The notes under the pieces were generated by a model. That model searched no databases, was not told the DNA's origin, and saw only the letters and a list, made by a program, of their open reading frames with translations. Positions 11,959-24,878 of a stretch of 64,000 nucleotides of DNA are shown in pieces. The DNA lies in contig NW_001799022.1 of the NCBI RefSeq assembly GCF_000165425.1, positions 186,001-250,000 on the forward strand, read 5' to 3'. A program made the position numbers and the translations under genes. The number at the start of each line of letters is the position of its first letter. The stretch's first letter is position 1. The stretch comes from Paramecium tetraurelia (taxonomy: Eukaryota; Ciliophora; Oligohymenophorea; Peniculida; Parameciidae).

Positions 11959-12927
11959 ATGATTTTTGAGATTTCAAATTACTGTAAGGATATCAGTAAT
12001 TGTTTCATATCCTCGAATATAAATCAATCTTAGAATGAAACACTTTTGCTTGAAAAAATTCAATCTTTGCAAGTATTGAGACTAATTTTATCATTTGATA
12101 GGAAAGTTTGAAAGAGTTCGATTTTTGGTTTAAAACGCAATTCAATAATGAAGAACTTTTGGTCAATTACATCTATACAGAGTTACTTGAAGTCAGAAAA
12201 ATTAATAAAGTTGTTTAATTTAAAAAAATTGATGAGAAATCATCAGAAATCAAAGGCTTAAGTATTGATTCACAGAAGAGTGCAGAAACTTAATCCAGCA
12301 TTTGTAGTGCAATGTAGTAAAATTAAACATAGCTTTAGAACTAATTATAGAACATACTCTAAAAAGTTATAGAAGAAAGGATCATTATTGATGGAACTTC
12401 TCAATAATAATAAAGAGGAACAAATAAATTAATCCAATCTCTAAACTCCTCCTAAATCTTATTCGCTTGATAAGATCTATTACGTAATTAATTTTGAAAT
12501 TAATTGTTTGAAACAATATGAAATCACTGGAGATGAGGAACTCCAATTGTAAAAGATATAGGACAAAGAAGTGTTAAGATGGATTCTTGAAACTGTGTAA
12601 GCGAAAAATCATTACAAATAAATTTTATAATGTTTGATAAACTCTGCTTAGGACTTGGCAAATTATTAGACGGAAGACTTTACTCAAGCATTTGAAAAAA
12701 TGAATTGCTAAGATTCTTCATTTACAAATGATGAATATAAAAGATCCATAAGCAACTAATCATTTTACATGAATTAAGATGCATTCAAATAATTGATAGT
12801 GGATAAAATAAAATAAAATATGTCTTAATAAAATGAAAAAAACAAAAAGTAAAAATAAAAGAAGACCATAATATCAAATTAATATGACACTACAGATTCA
12901 AAAGTCTGTATGTGTTCAATATTTTGA
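11959..12927 (+). CDS. Helical protein ending in a polybasic stretch and CaaX-like box
   Basis: The ATG at 11959 opens a protein with two inferred introns (29 nt near 12075 and 22 nt near 12318, GTAAAATTA...TTTAG), after which the frame is continuous to the TGA at 12925. It is rich in Glu, Lys and Gln helices (FDFWFKTQFNNEELL, YSKKLQKKGSLLMELL, EVLRWILETVQAKNHYK). No enzyme motif is seen. The last part is a lysine-rich run (NEKNKKQKQKK) and the chain ends CMCSIF; the final CSIF would suit C-a-a-X prenylation, with Phe favouring geranylgeranylation. Membrane targeting by a lipid plus basic patch is therefore likely but not shown. No named family was recognised. Confidence 0.65.
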
Positions 12928-13414
12928 TAAAAGTTGATTTTTAATTTTTTTATTGTTACGTAACAAAAGATTTAATTTATATTGATTTTTATATTCATCG
13001 AATATATTACTTCTGATTTATTGAAAGTATTAAACTAAAATAATAAAGATTGTTTCAGTTAATCTATTAAAGGTTGATGATGTTTAGCATATATTAAATA
13101 TCTATAGATAAGATTTACAACCTTAAAAACAAGATTTAATAAACAGAATCAAAATTTATAAATTTTAATTCTAATAGCTTTAATCATTCCCTAAGTATTT
13201 ATCTTGTTTTCTTTGTTCTAGCAAATATTAGCTCCCAACTTTCTATAAATATCTCAATCTACCATATCATTTTTAATATCTAAATCAAAAAAACTCATCT
13301 TTTTATATTAATAAAATATATATTTTATCCTTTATCATTAATTAAGAATGTTTTGTTAAAACTCTATCTTATTTATAATCTGGATTAAGTCATATACAAT
13401 AGAAATGTCTGCAT
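12928..13414. other. Ambiguous stretch, possible small minus-strand gene
   Basis: An ATG at about 13298 on the minus strand opens MSFFDLDIKNDM, then needs a 20-nt intron (GTAGATTGA...TTATAG). The frame after that stays open into the 3' end of the neighbouring gene, which is suspicious. It is left as a possible small gene, not called. Confidence 0.3.
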
Positions 13415-13974
13415 TATAAGAAAAAAGGAATGATTTTATTGGTAAACTGTAACTTAAAATCTATTAAAAAAGGTCAAACTATTAAAATAAATTAAATTTG
13501 ATGAGGATTTTAGGTTATGAGGAAAATTGAAAACAAGGAGAATGAAATTTTAATAAAATATATTTTTTGAGGTATATAAAAAACTCAATTGTAAATGATA
13601 TTTTCAGTTTTCAGAAAGGTAGATTTACTTATTAAATAGAGCAATTATTCATTTTAGTTAATTCTATTGTTAACTTCTTATAGTAAAATAAGGCTAAGAA
13701 ATGTGTTTTTCAAGAATATAAGGGAATCCTGAGTGGGTAAATAAGATTTTTAAATTTTAATAATTAAGAATATCGGATTTAGAGCAAAAATTTAATCAGT
13801 ATTTGAATATTTAAATAAAAAAGAGATCAAAATAATCGATAATGGAATGTTGAAAATTAATAAGGGTTATATTAATTTAGTTCATTTATGCTCAAAGATT
13901 TTTCAGTAAATTATTGTTATCGTAAATCAAAATAATAATTATTTTATTCATTTCATTGAAAATACGCCTTTTAA
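13415..13974 (+). other. Coding-like stretch upstream of CDPK, not resolved
   Basis: An ATG at 13415 begins MSALQEKRNDFIGKLQ. Further on, frames such as KAKKCVFQEYKGILSG and SVFEYLNKKEIKIIDNGML look protein-coding, but they lie in different frames and several TGA codons intervene. Either a small multi-intron gene of about 150 codons ends just before the kinase, or this is a decayed gene. No family was recognised. Confidence 0.35.
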
Positions 13975-15868
<1,894 letters not shown>

Positions 15869-15911
15869 TTTTGATATATATATATATATTATATTAATCT
15901 ATAATTTATAG

Positions 15912-16507
15912 ATGCAATAAACAGTAGTCGCAATAGATCCATCTGTAATTCTTGAATTAATATTAAGGTCTGCCATGCAAAATTATAGAGTGAGAAAACA
16001 TTGTGTGGTTTGGCTTACTTTGATGATTAAAAATCTTAAAGAGGAATAGTTTTGGAATCCTTAGAATATTTCAGGTTGATGACATTCTTCAAAAATTACA
16101 ATTATGAAGGTTTTAAAGTGATATAATTTGTAGGACCTTCTGATATTTTATTAATTTACTTATGGGTTGTCTCTGCACATATGATAAAAACAATAGAGAA
16201 TGACCAAGATTAATAGGCTGCTGCTAAAAAGCTTGATGAAATTGCCAGAGAAGCCATCCCAACCAGGAGTGGAGACAAAAAAAACTTTCTTGGAGGTCTT
16301 CTCAAAGAGACACCAGGAGAAACAGATAAAATATAAGCATATTTGAAGGGACTCAAAGATATTCTTGCAAAAGAAATAATAGCTAAGTAAGTATTGTTCT
16401 AAGGCCATTTAAGGTTCTTCAAAGACGGGAAGAGAACATTTGATGCTAGGTTTTGGAGTGGTATTGCAAAAAGAAAGTTTATGGGATTGAGTTATACAGG
16501 ATTATGA
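15912..16507 (+). CDS. ARPC3: Arp2/3 complex subunit 3 (p21)
   Basis: The ATG at 15912 and a 23-nt intron (GTAATTCTT...TTAAG, near 15943) give the ARPC3 layout: a short N-terminus, then IVLESLEYFRLMTFFKNY (the ARPC3 family has a D/E-x2-YYF-x-ANVFFKNYEI-type segment here) and ILLIYLWVVSAHMIKTI. The middle contains AIPTRSGDKKNF, then DKIQAYLKGLKDILAKEI, and the C-terminus has FWSGIAKRKFMGLSYTGL, matching the family's ...FVKRQFMN ending. Length, about 190 residues, is close to the usual 178. The protein bridges actin-related subunits to the complex core. Confidence 0.85.
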
Positions 16508-16607
16508 ATTGAATTTACATTAATATATATATAGAATTGATTAATTATTAAATGCTTAATAGCATTATCATTCCGCTCAAAATTATTAATTAATTATTTA
16601 ATTAACA

Positions 16608-19600
16608 ATGAAGAAATATTTAGGTTTGTTCACACTCGAATACCCAATTAATCATTGCGACGTAGCTTTATAAAAAGGTAGATCAATCGTTAAACTTTTA
16701 AGATTAAAAACTGCTTCTGCATAGTGAATCTTTAGTTTTTGATGAAAGACTCTCCTAAGGTGGTTAACCAAATATCAAGCTTGTGCCCACTAACATAATC
16801 TCTAATTTATACACAGAAGATGGAGAGTTTGTAAAAAAATATAAATATTGTCAAGTGCACTAAATTATATCATTTCTATTAAGAAATTTGGTCTTTTTTA
16901 CTAAATTATGATTACGTTTCTTTGAGCATATCTGTTACAGACATTACTCAGTATAATTACATTGTTCAATTTAAAGTTTATTTACTTGAGAAATCATTTA
17001 AAGAATAGGAACGATTAATTAATTAAATCAAAAAGGTTGATTAGAATGAAAAAGACTTAAAGAGAGAGAAATTGAAGTAGAAACTGGTTCATCAATATGC
17101 AAAAGAATCGTTTATTATTTTATTTGAAATTCTCAACCTCAAAGTTCCAATTAGAGCATCTCTCAAACCTAATTAAGACACTCAGGCTTTGGATTAATTT
17201 TTAGTGTAAAAGTTTCGTAACCTTGAGTTTTATGAGTACACATACCTCTCTAAAAATCTCCTTATTCCAAATAATCTCAATAACAATTAGGGAAATGTCA
17301 CTAGAGATAAGATCAATCAGATTAAGAAATAAGTAAAACCAGATGATGAAGATAGTTAGATTCAAATTGAATAAGAAGAAAATAACGGCAATTTATTTAG
17401 TGTCAATGAATAACAATCATATCTATTTACATAATGTTAATAACCAGAGGATTTAAGAAACAATTTATTCGATTATTAATCTTAAGCAGTTCAATGGATG
17501 TTATATCGTGAACAAAGAATTAGTGCTTAGACATTAAATCTTTAGGGTTAGAAATAATCTCTGAATAAAATGTGGAGTTAAATATAGCTTGATGACGATA
17601 TCTATATATATTTCAACGAATTAACGGGTCAATTTTCAGAGAAAGCTGTACCTTCCAAAGATGTAAAGGGAGGAATTTTGGCTGATGCAATGGGTCTCGG
17701 AAAAACTATTTGTTCCATTGCCTTAATTTTATTGGGGAGAGAAATGAAATAGTAATAATTGAATGATATTAATTCAGAACCTTTAGGGAAAAAAGTAAAA
17801 TTAGATAAAGAAGCTGGTAATACTCTTTTGGTTGTTGAACTAAGTGTATTTGAACATTGGATAGAAGAGATTGAGAGACACACTAAATTAAACAAATTGG
17901 AAGTTTATCAATATTATAAGCCATAATCTAGAGTAAAGGAGATTAAATTAGAAGTCTATGACATTGTGATTACAACTTATGGGGTGCTTAAAAAGGATTT
18001 TACTAAAAATGGATTATTATACATGTACGAATGGGAAAGAATCATTTTGGATGAAGCTCATGTGATTAAAAGTAAAAGTACAGCTTGTGCTAAGGCTGCA
18101 TCTTCTATCCAAGCTAAAAGTAGATGGTGTCTAACAGGAACTCCAATTTAGAATCATTTAGAAGATTTATTTAGTCTCTTTCATTTTCTGTAAGTGGAAA
18201 CTTTCTCAGATTATTATTGGTTCAACCATTATATTAATAAATAATAAGATAAAGCGGCTAAATTCAATTTGTTACATGAGATTCTAAGACCTCTTTTATT
18301 GAGAAGAACCAAACAATCAGAATCAATTTAAAGTTCATTAAATTTACCAAGCAAGCAGCATTTCATTGTTCGAGTGAAGATGTCCAACCAGGAAAAAAAA
18401 TGTATATTTTTATTATGAATAATTAAGTTTACAATACTTTGTATTTTAATACTTAGAAGTATTTAAAGGAGTTTTTTGGAATTGGATAGCAATAGAAAAC
18501 AAAGAAGATAGGATACATGCACGTATTTTAATTGCTTTCTTCTCTCAGATAATGTTGTGATCATGTAGGACTCATAGCAAACAAATTGAAAAATAAGGCT
18601 TTACAATAATAACAATAATAATAATCAACTAACAAATAAAAATCAGAGTTAGTGATAAAATAGTTTATTGAAAATGCTTAATATAATTTAGAAAGGAGTT
18701 TAAAGGCGTAAATCTAATCATTACAATAGAAGCAAGAATAAGCTGAAGCTCAACAGCAAGAATTGGAAGACGATGATGATTTTTCTGTTCAGGATGAGTT
18801 TTCAGAAAATTCATCAACTGCAGATGAAGTAAAACCGTAATTGGATTTAAAAGAAATTGAAAATGATTTAAAATTGAAAATTTAATAGTTAGACAAAATA
18901 TAAATCGAATCTTAAGACTTCGAAAATACCTAGAGAAAATATGAAAGTATATTTGAGAAGGTGAAGAATTACGACTGTGCTATTTGTCTAGAGCCTTTAA
19001 AGGAAAAAAGTATAATCTATTATCTAAGTTGTGAACATATATTTTGTTCATGTCTTGAATCCTTACCAAAACAAAATGAAACTATTGTTTGTCCAATATG
19101 TAGATAAGAAATTGAAAACAAGGACAAAATTAAACTAATTTAAACTAAACCTGCCCCATCTCCATAAGATGACTGGTATAAAGAAAGCACAAAGATAAAT
19201 GAAGTTCTCAAATATATAGAATATGTTTGGAAAAAAAATGAAAAAGTAGTTATTTTTACTTAATGGATAAGTATAATGAATTTCATTGAAGGTAAATTAA
19301 GAGTTAAAGGAATAGAATTTAGGAAAATTTAAGGAAAAATGGATAAAAACTAAAGAAAAGCATCAATTAAAGATTTCTTTGAAAAATAGATTACTGTTAT
19401 GCTTATATCATTGAAGGCAGGAGCTTATGGGATTAATCTTTCTTGTGCAAATCATGTTTTGCTAGTTGATCCTTGGTGGAATCCAGCCGTAGAGTATTAA
19501 TTTTAAATAATTCTAGGGATTAAGCTGTAGAGAGAGTTCATAGATTAGGACAACAAAAATAGGTTTAGATAGTTAGTTTCATTTGTGATAATACAATAGA

Positions 19601-19733
19601 AGAGAGAGTCTTACAGATGCATAAGATGAAGAGACAGCTATTTAAGGATGCACTGCAATTGAAATTACCAAATCAAGAGTTTAGTTTTTAGGATTAGATT
19701 GAATTTGTTATGAATTAATAAATGGAGTCTTGA
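16608..19733 (+). CDS. Rad5/HLTF-like SNF2 ATPase with internal RING
   Basis: The ATG at 16608 starts an N-terminal region that resembles a HIRAN domain ([19 protein letters not shown], then a beta-rich stretch). The SNF2 core follows: Walker [26 protein letters not shown] box ([11 protein letters not shown]), [14 protein letters not shown]3HC4 RING sits between the two helicase lobes: [24 protein letters not shown]. The second lobe has [40 protein letters not shown] and RVHRLGQ. This order is diagnostic of the Rad5/HLTF/SHPRH class, which ubiquitylates PCNA and remodels stalled forks. A 23-nt intron at 19494-19516 joins PAVE to DQAVERVH. Its stop is 42 bp from that of the double-FHA gene. 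Confidence 0.9.
19494..19516 (+). other. 23-nt spliceosomal intron (helicase gene)
   Basis: GTATTAATTTTAAATAATTCTAG. Removing it restores the conserved end of SNF2 motif V and motif VI ([16 protein letters not shown]). Confidence 0.88.
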
Positions 19734-19774
19734 AAAAATGAAATATAATTTATTCTTTATTACAATATATTTAA

Positions 19775-21393
19775 TCACTATAGATTAAGTAGATCTTGAA
19801 TTAAAACTTTATTAAGTTTGCGTCTAAAAATATGTTTATATTCTTTACCTCTTTGTGGTACCAAAGTTCACAAAATCAAATTTGACAATGTTCTCACTTA
19901 TTTTGATTTCCATTTAATCTTCGATGAGTTAAAGTCTGCTTTATTAACATTTTTTTTCATGATTTTTATGAATAAAGTTTTGAAGTGATTGCCAAGTTCC
20001 GTTGGCTGACTCTCTCAATCCTTCTCCATCATGAATGAGCCATCTTAAATAGTGATTAAAAAGTACTCATTATTTTTATAAATAATTTATGCTTGTCTTC
20101 TTGAGACAGTGTTGATATTAACTAAAACATCACATTCTTGGGATCTTCCAATCTTATACACAGATTCTTAATTGTAGTTAGCAACAAAAATATGAGTTTA
20201 TATTTAATGAATTGCTTAATTTTCGAATGTAATTTTTAAATAGGGTCTATCGTATTCGCTTAGTTTATGTGAAGTTCTTTGTTTTTATTTGGTCGTCTTC
20301 ATGTCATTCATGGCGACATTCAACATTTCAGTTTCCTCCAATGTAAGTCCATGAATCTTAGCTCCTTTTCTTGTTTGTTCCTTTGCAAGAGCATTATAGA
20401 AATAACTTTGTTCTTTCACCTTCTTAGCTTTGTTTTGTTTAGGTTTTGATTTCAACTCCAAAACGTGGAAAAAAGTGTCTGCACCTATCAAATAAGTATT
20501 GTCTTATTCGATGCTTCTAAGTTTGTCCTTCTTTATTTTCATAAAAGTACCACTTCTGGTACTGTTGTCACTGATATAAAATTAAGGTTTATTTCTAGGG
20601 ATTAGTATAGGAATTACTTGATAAAAGAATAAATATGCTTAATAACTTAAAAAGGTAGTTTTGATGCATGTGGATTATTCCTAAAAAGAGAAAAGAATAG
20701 TATGAGAGGTTGAGTGAGAGTGTTTGAGAAGGTGAAGCCTTTATCAGTTAAAATTTTGCAGTGAACTTTTTCAACATTCTTGTCACCATGTGGTAAATCT
20801 TAAATGAGTTATAAAAGTCAATACAGATATCACAAGTGTCTTGTTTGTCTTCTTACTGCCTTTTTCTACCAATAATTATTTCTTTTTTGTATTGGGATCC
20901 CAAAATCCTAAGTGTTAATCTCATTTAATACCTATCATTTTAAAGTATAAATTCTGAGTCAGTTTAACTTGAATGTTATTTATAGACAGTAATTCGGATG
21001 TGAGGATCATTCTCATTCAAATTGTTGGTTTGAGGAGTTATTTTTTCTACTGGTTGTTCCTGTTGCATCGCCTAATCTTGGAGAACGATCGATTCTCTAT
21101 TGGTATATGTTTGTATCATCATAGAGTGAATTTAGTTCAGTGGGGGCTACATCTACAAGCAAATTATAAATAATAAATATACATTATCATCTTCGATTAC
21201 AATACAATTATCTTAGGAAGTTCCTGGAACTGCTGGGTAATAAATTGAACTCATTTATTAAGGAAAATTGCAGATTGGGTATTGAGGGACCATCGGTATA
21301 GCTAGTTGATGAATGTAAGGCAAATAATAATCTATAAATTAATCGCATATTATTACATAATTGGAGAGGCTTTGGTTGAAGTTGGTAACTCAT
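19775..21393 (-). CDS. Protein with two FHA domains
   Basis: The ATG at 21393 begins a Gln/Pro-rich N-terminus of about 110 residues, with two introns placed near 21350 and 21175. The frame runs on into a first FHA domain: KKEIIIGRKRQ, YLPHGDKNVEKVHCKIL, then FYISDNSTRSGTFMKI and YLIGADTFFHVLEL. A second FHA follows: YKIGRSQECDVLV, INTVSRRQAQI, NNE-WLIHDGEG after a 23-nt intron, and SANGTWQSL. GR, S/H-R and NGT positions are the residues that bind phosphothreonine. The tail reaches the TGA at 19775. FHA proteins read phospho-Thr in DNA-damage or signalling complexes. No catalytic domain is seen. The ATG at 20924 is internal, not the start. Confidence 0.82.
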
Positions 21394-21464
21394 ACTCAGC
21401 TATATTTTTTGAATAAAAATAATTATTTTTTATAATTCCTAGCTTTAATTAGCTTTATATATGA

Positions 21465-21833
21465 ATGAAAAATTGGAAACTTATTAGTATTATTATACGT
21501 TTTATTACTATCATTCTAATTATTATCCTATACTCATTGGCCTCAATTCCCATCACATATTTAAAAGTAATTTAAAATCAAAGAAGATATCAAAAATATT
21601 AATACATATTATAATCAGAATTATATATTTTCAATTAACAACCACAATAATTATAAAATTCACTGTTTGCATATCATCACAGAGATATTAAAGAATTACC
21701 AAATACATAATTCGATCAATAATTCAATTATTAGTCAATAATAATCTATTCATATCAAACCACACATTTTAATATATTACAATAATATGGTGATTATAAT
21801 ATATAACAATGTTTTCCTTAAAAATACTTGTGA
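21465..21833 (+). CDS. Small Gln/Tyr-rich membrane protein (122 aa)
   Basis: The second ATG (21465) opens one uninterrupted frame to the TGA at 21831. Residues 4-28 are a strong hydrophobic helix (LISIIIRFITIILIIILYSL) preceded by Lys/Trp, so a signal-anchor or signal peptide is likely. The rest is rich in Gln, Tyr and Asn, many coded by TAA or TAG. No family was recognised. The first ATG at 21461 lies in another frame, with shorter, less coding-like content. Its start is 71 bp from the divergent FHA gene start. Confidence 0.6.
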
Positions 21834-22055
21834 ATTTTGAGATTCCTTTCCTTAATTTACATTTTTAGTTAAATCGTTTAAATCCTAACTTTTAATCTTG
21901 ATGAAATTATATAATATTAAAAATAAATTATATTATATTAGGAATTATTTTCTTAGAAAATATTTCCTTCTGGAATATTAACCCCATTAGGATTTAGACA
22001 AACCAAGATTAAATTAATTATTAACTAATTAGAACACAATGCTTATTGAACATGC

Positions 22056-23158
22056 TCATATTTTGTATAAATGGATATTTTAATCCCAACTGCAAGTAGC
22101 AATCATCTTTCCTGTTCCATGAAATTCGATTGCAGTAATTCTCTGTTTATGTCCGATCAAATTGTACAAGGGATTGTAAACAGCTCCCTTCCTTTCCGTT
22201 TGCCAGACCCTTGCAGCTCCATCTCTAGCTCCTGTTGCAAATCTTCTTTTATCCTTATCAAAATTTAAACAATGAACCTATTTTATAATATTCACTTTTA
22301 TACACTATCACAATGAACAGCAGATTAGTTAGCCTTCGTTAATTCTTTCTTCTTACCATCAAAATTATACTCGCTAATACTTTAATTCTTTGAAAATATA
22401 AAATATATTTACTTTTGATGCCACAAACAATTTATAGTTATCCTCTGATATTTTTAATGACTAAATCGCATAACATTTATTCTTTTATGTAGGCTTTGTA
22501 CTCGAAATCTCTTCGATTTTTTGACTGTCATAAGCTTTAATAACTCCCATTGAGTCTCCAGTAAAGAAGTATTTGCTTTATTGGCTGAAATTGATGTTGT
22601 AAACAATATCCATGGATACTATTAATCTAAATAGAGTAGATTACTTTAAAGATCTTTTATAAGTTTCAATTTTCTTAGATCCCAAAGTATAAGATGTCCA
22701 TCTTATCCTCCACTTGCTAGATATAGTCCATTGTCGCTCACCTCTGTCCAGTATATCTATTTAATTTATCGATATTATACTCTGTTTTTATGTTCCTTTA
22801 AAGCTGAAACATTCTTTCCGCTTTTAGCATCCCAAACTAAAATTGATTTATCGGGAGATCCGCTAAAAATTTATTTTCCATCAAGTGAATAGCTTATCGA
22901 CCAAACCCCTTCTCTATTATGAAATAGATAAATAATACTTGTGTCCTGTAAATTTAGACGATTCTTTTTACTTTGTAACATCCCAAAGTTTTATTAATTT
23001 ATCATGCGAACCTGTTGCCAACTCAGATTGATTCGAAGGATTAAATTACAGACATTCAATAGAATTGGAATGAGCCTATACATTAACCTATATTTTACTT
23101 ATTCGAACTTTTGAAATGGTTCTATAGAGTTGTCCAACCAATTTTCTTAAGTTTACAT
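22056..23158 (-). CDS. WD40-repeat protein
   Basis: The ATG at 23158 gives MQTQENWLDN. After a 25-nt intron the WD repeats follow in order: AHSNSIECLQF, LATGSHDKLIKLWDVT, GVWSISYSLDGKQIFSGS, KSILVWDAKSGKNV, YLASGGQDGHLILWDLRK, FFTGDSMGVIKAYDS, FATGARDGAARVWQTE and MIATCSWDQNIHLYKI at the TGA at 22056. About seven blades can be counted, enough for one propeller. Introns are inferred near 23090, 22950, 22760, 22640 and others between 22400 and 22270. It is probably a scaffold for protein complexes. The last repeats, with GHKQRITAIEFHG, are the best conserved, but no specific orthologue stands out. Confidence 0.85.
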
Positions 23159-23425
23159 ATTATTAATATTGATTTTTATAATAAGTTCTGATTTCTCATT
23201 TGTCGATATTTTGGCTGCCCTTTTACAATATGATCAGAAGTTATCAATTTAAGACTTTGAATGATCTTCCGTTTGATAATATATTTGTATTTTCTAAGCA
23301 ATAAATTAGAAATTATTTTTTAAAAGGAAGAATAATTACAAACACATCAAAAGCAATATTAGAATATTTCCTTTAGAATTATAATTTTAATTTAATAATT
23401 TTATAATAAAATTACTTCAAACGAA

Positions 23426-23866
23426 ATGGAAATAGAGTCCCATAGACACCAAAAATAATCCACTTTCCAATGCTCTAAAGATAGATTAAAATAAATTAAT
23501 AAAGTCTCTCAGTAAGAGGCCTCAAACACACTTTATAAAAAAAGTTGCTTGTTTGCTTTTAAAGACCAGAAAATTAAATTTAGATTTCCTTTAGCTGATG
23601 AACACAATTTAGATAATAATTCAACATAGTAAGAAATAATCGAATAATCTTCTTAAATCAAAGTAACTGGAAAGCATAATTTAAAGACTTAGGATTTTGC
23701 AACCAAGTCTATCGAGATTGAGGAAGAAAATAAGGAGAACATAAATGAAATTCTAATTGAGCCACCTTCATATCAAGTAAGTAAAATTACAATACCTACT
23801 TAAACTGGTTTTTTCAAGTAATTTACTCAGCAAATCTATGGTAAACTGTATGAACAACAATTTTGA
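23426..23866 (+). CDS. Hypothetical protein (146 aa)
   Basis: A single frame from the ATG at 23426 to the TGA at 23864. It is polar, Gln- and Glu-rich, with a short cysteine-containing hydrophobic patch (KKSCLFAFKDQKIKFRF) and an acidic middle (SIEIEEENKENINEI). The C-terminus reads FTQQIYGKLYEQQF. There is no TM helix, signal peptide or familiar motif. It may be ciliate-specific. It faces the minus-strand gene at 23956 with a 90-bp gap. Confidence 0.55.
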
Positions 23867-23955
23867 CTAATAAATTTGTTTGATCATTATATTCAAGCAC
23901 TTATATAATATAAGTTCAAATAAGTGGTACATGTAAATAGTAAGCAAATCTTTAA

Positions 23956-24462
23956 TCAGAAATCCGTTGCTCCTATCTTTTTCTATATTAATTAAGCTAA
24001 TTGTTTTAAGAGCTACTTATATTCAATTGGCAATTCTCTAATATCTTCATCCTCAATCTGTTAAAGTGTGAAGCAAAAATTGTTTAATTGTGTATAACTG
24101 AGTATTCTATCGGTTATATTCAATATTTTGTTATTTGATTACTTCTTAGATTTAAGAGATGACATATTTTACTATTAAGAATTTAGTTTATCATGTGTAA
24201 TGCATTAAAATTATAGATTTTAAGTCTATGAAAAATAGTTATGATTTTATGTAGATGCCATTGTATTACATCTCTCTTGTAGTTGGTTTTTGTGTTTGGA
24301 GAAATTGATTTTCTATTTGAAGCCTGAATTTGACTTTTAGGGTGAAGACTGAGTTTTAGTGTAATTTTTTTGTGGACTTTTCGAAAATTCAGTTTTTTAA
24401 ATATCGGCTTTTAGTTTTCTCCGAAAATCAGTAAATTCTTGCAAAAGATCATTAGGTTTCAT
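23956..24462 (-). CDS. Hypothetical basic protein (168 aa)
   Basis: One intronless frame from the ATG at 24462 to the TGA at 23956. The first half is basic and rich in Ser, Gln and Asn (FRRKLKADIQKTEF, SNSGFKQKINF); the C-terminal third is more ordered-looking (NKILNITDRILSYTQL, IEDEDIRELPIEYKQLLKQ). The final LAQLIQKKIGATDF segment could be a short amphipathic helix. No domain was recognised. Confidence 0.55.
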
Positions 24463-24528
24463 GTGGCAGTTAATAATTAATATAATTTGTTAATATAATA
24501 TATTTTAATATAAATTATATTGATTTCG

Positions 24529-24821
24529 ATGACTGACACAGCATAATAAATAAATGTAAAATTATGTGACATGTCGAGTGAATTATTAAAGGATGCCCAA
24601 TATATAATCCTGGAAAATCTTAAGAAGCATAGCAATGAAAGAGATGTGGCATATTACATAAAGAGAGAGTAATTTTTTGAACAAATGATAGATTGGATAA
24701 GCGTCATACAGGTCCTTGGCATTGTGTGGTGGGGAAGAACTTTGGGATTTTTGTTACACATGAGGAAGGATATTATTTGTAAGCAATCAAGGGATAAATC
24801 ACTATCGTGGTATGGAAATGA
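24529..24821 (+). CDS. Dynein light chain, LC8 type
   Basis: The ATG at 24529 gives a protein of about 89 residues, the usual LC8 length. Recognisable blocks are [18 protein letters not shown], then [32 protein letters not shown] and the C-terminal GQITIVVWK. These follow DYNLL1 closely in order and spacing (ADM, YIKKEFDKKY, PTWHCIVGRNFGSYVTHE). One 23-nt intron (24669-24691) is required. LC8 is a dimeric hub that binds linear motifs in dynein intermediate chains and many other partners, and in ciliates serves both cytoplasmic and axonemal dyneins. It ends 58 bp before the stop of the convergent RING-H2 gene. Confidence 0.92.
24669..24691 (+). other. 23-nt spliceosomal intron (LC8 gene)
   Basis: GTAATTTTTTGAACAAATGATAG. 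Splicing joins YYIKRE to [10 protein letters not shown], as in other LC8 proteins. Unspliced, the frame loses the WHCVVG block. Confidence 0.9.
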
Positions 24822-24878
24822 ATAATATGAAACTTCTTTATTTTATAGTTTAAATTATAGATGTGTAAATATATATCT

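Noticed and set aside
15881-15895. Short TA dinucleotide run downstream of the CDPK gene, and similar AT runs elsewhere
   Set aside because: Simple AT-rich intergenic sequence is expected here and shows no repeat structure of note.
16160-16408. Minus-strand 82-codon hydrophobic ORF
   Set aside because: Antisense of the ARPC3 coding region.
20881-20924. ATG at 20924 as the start of the FHA gene
   Set aside because: The open frame continues upstream through well-formed exons to the ATG at 21393, so 20924 is internal.
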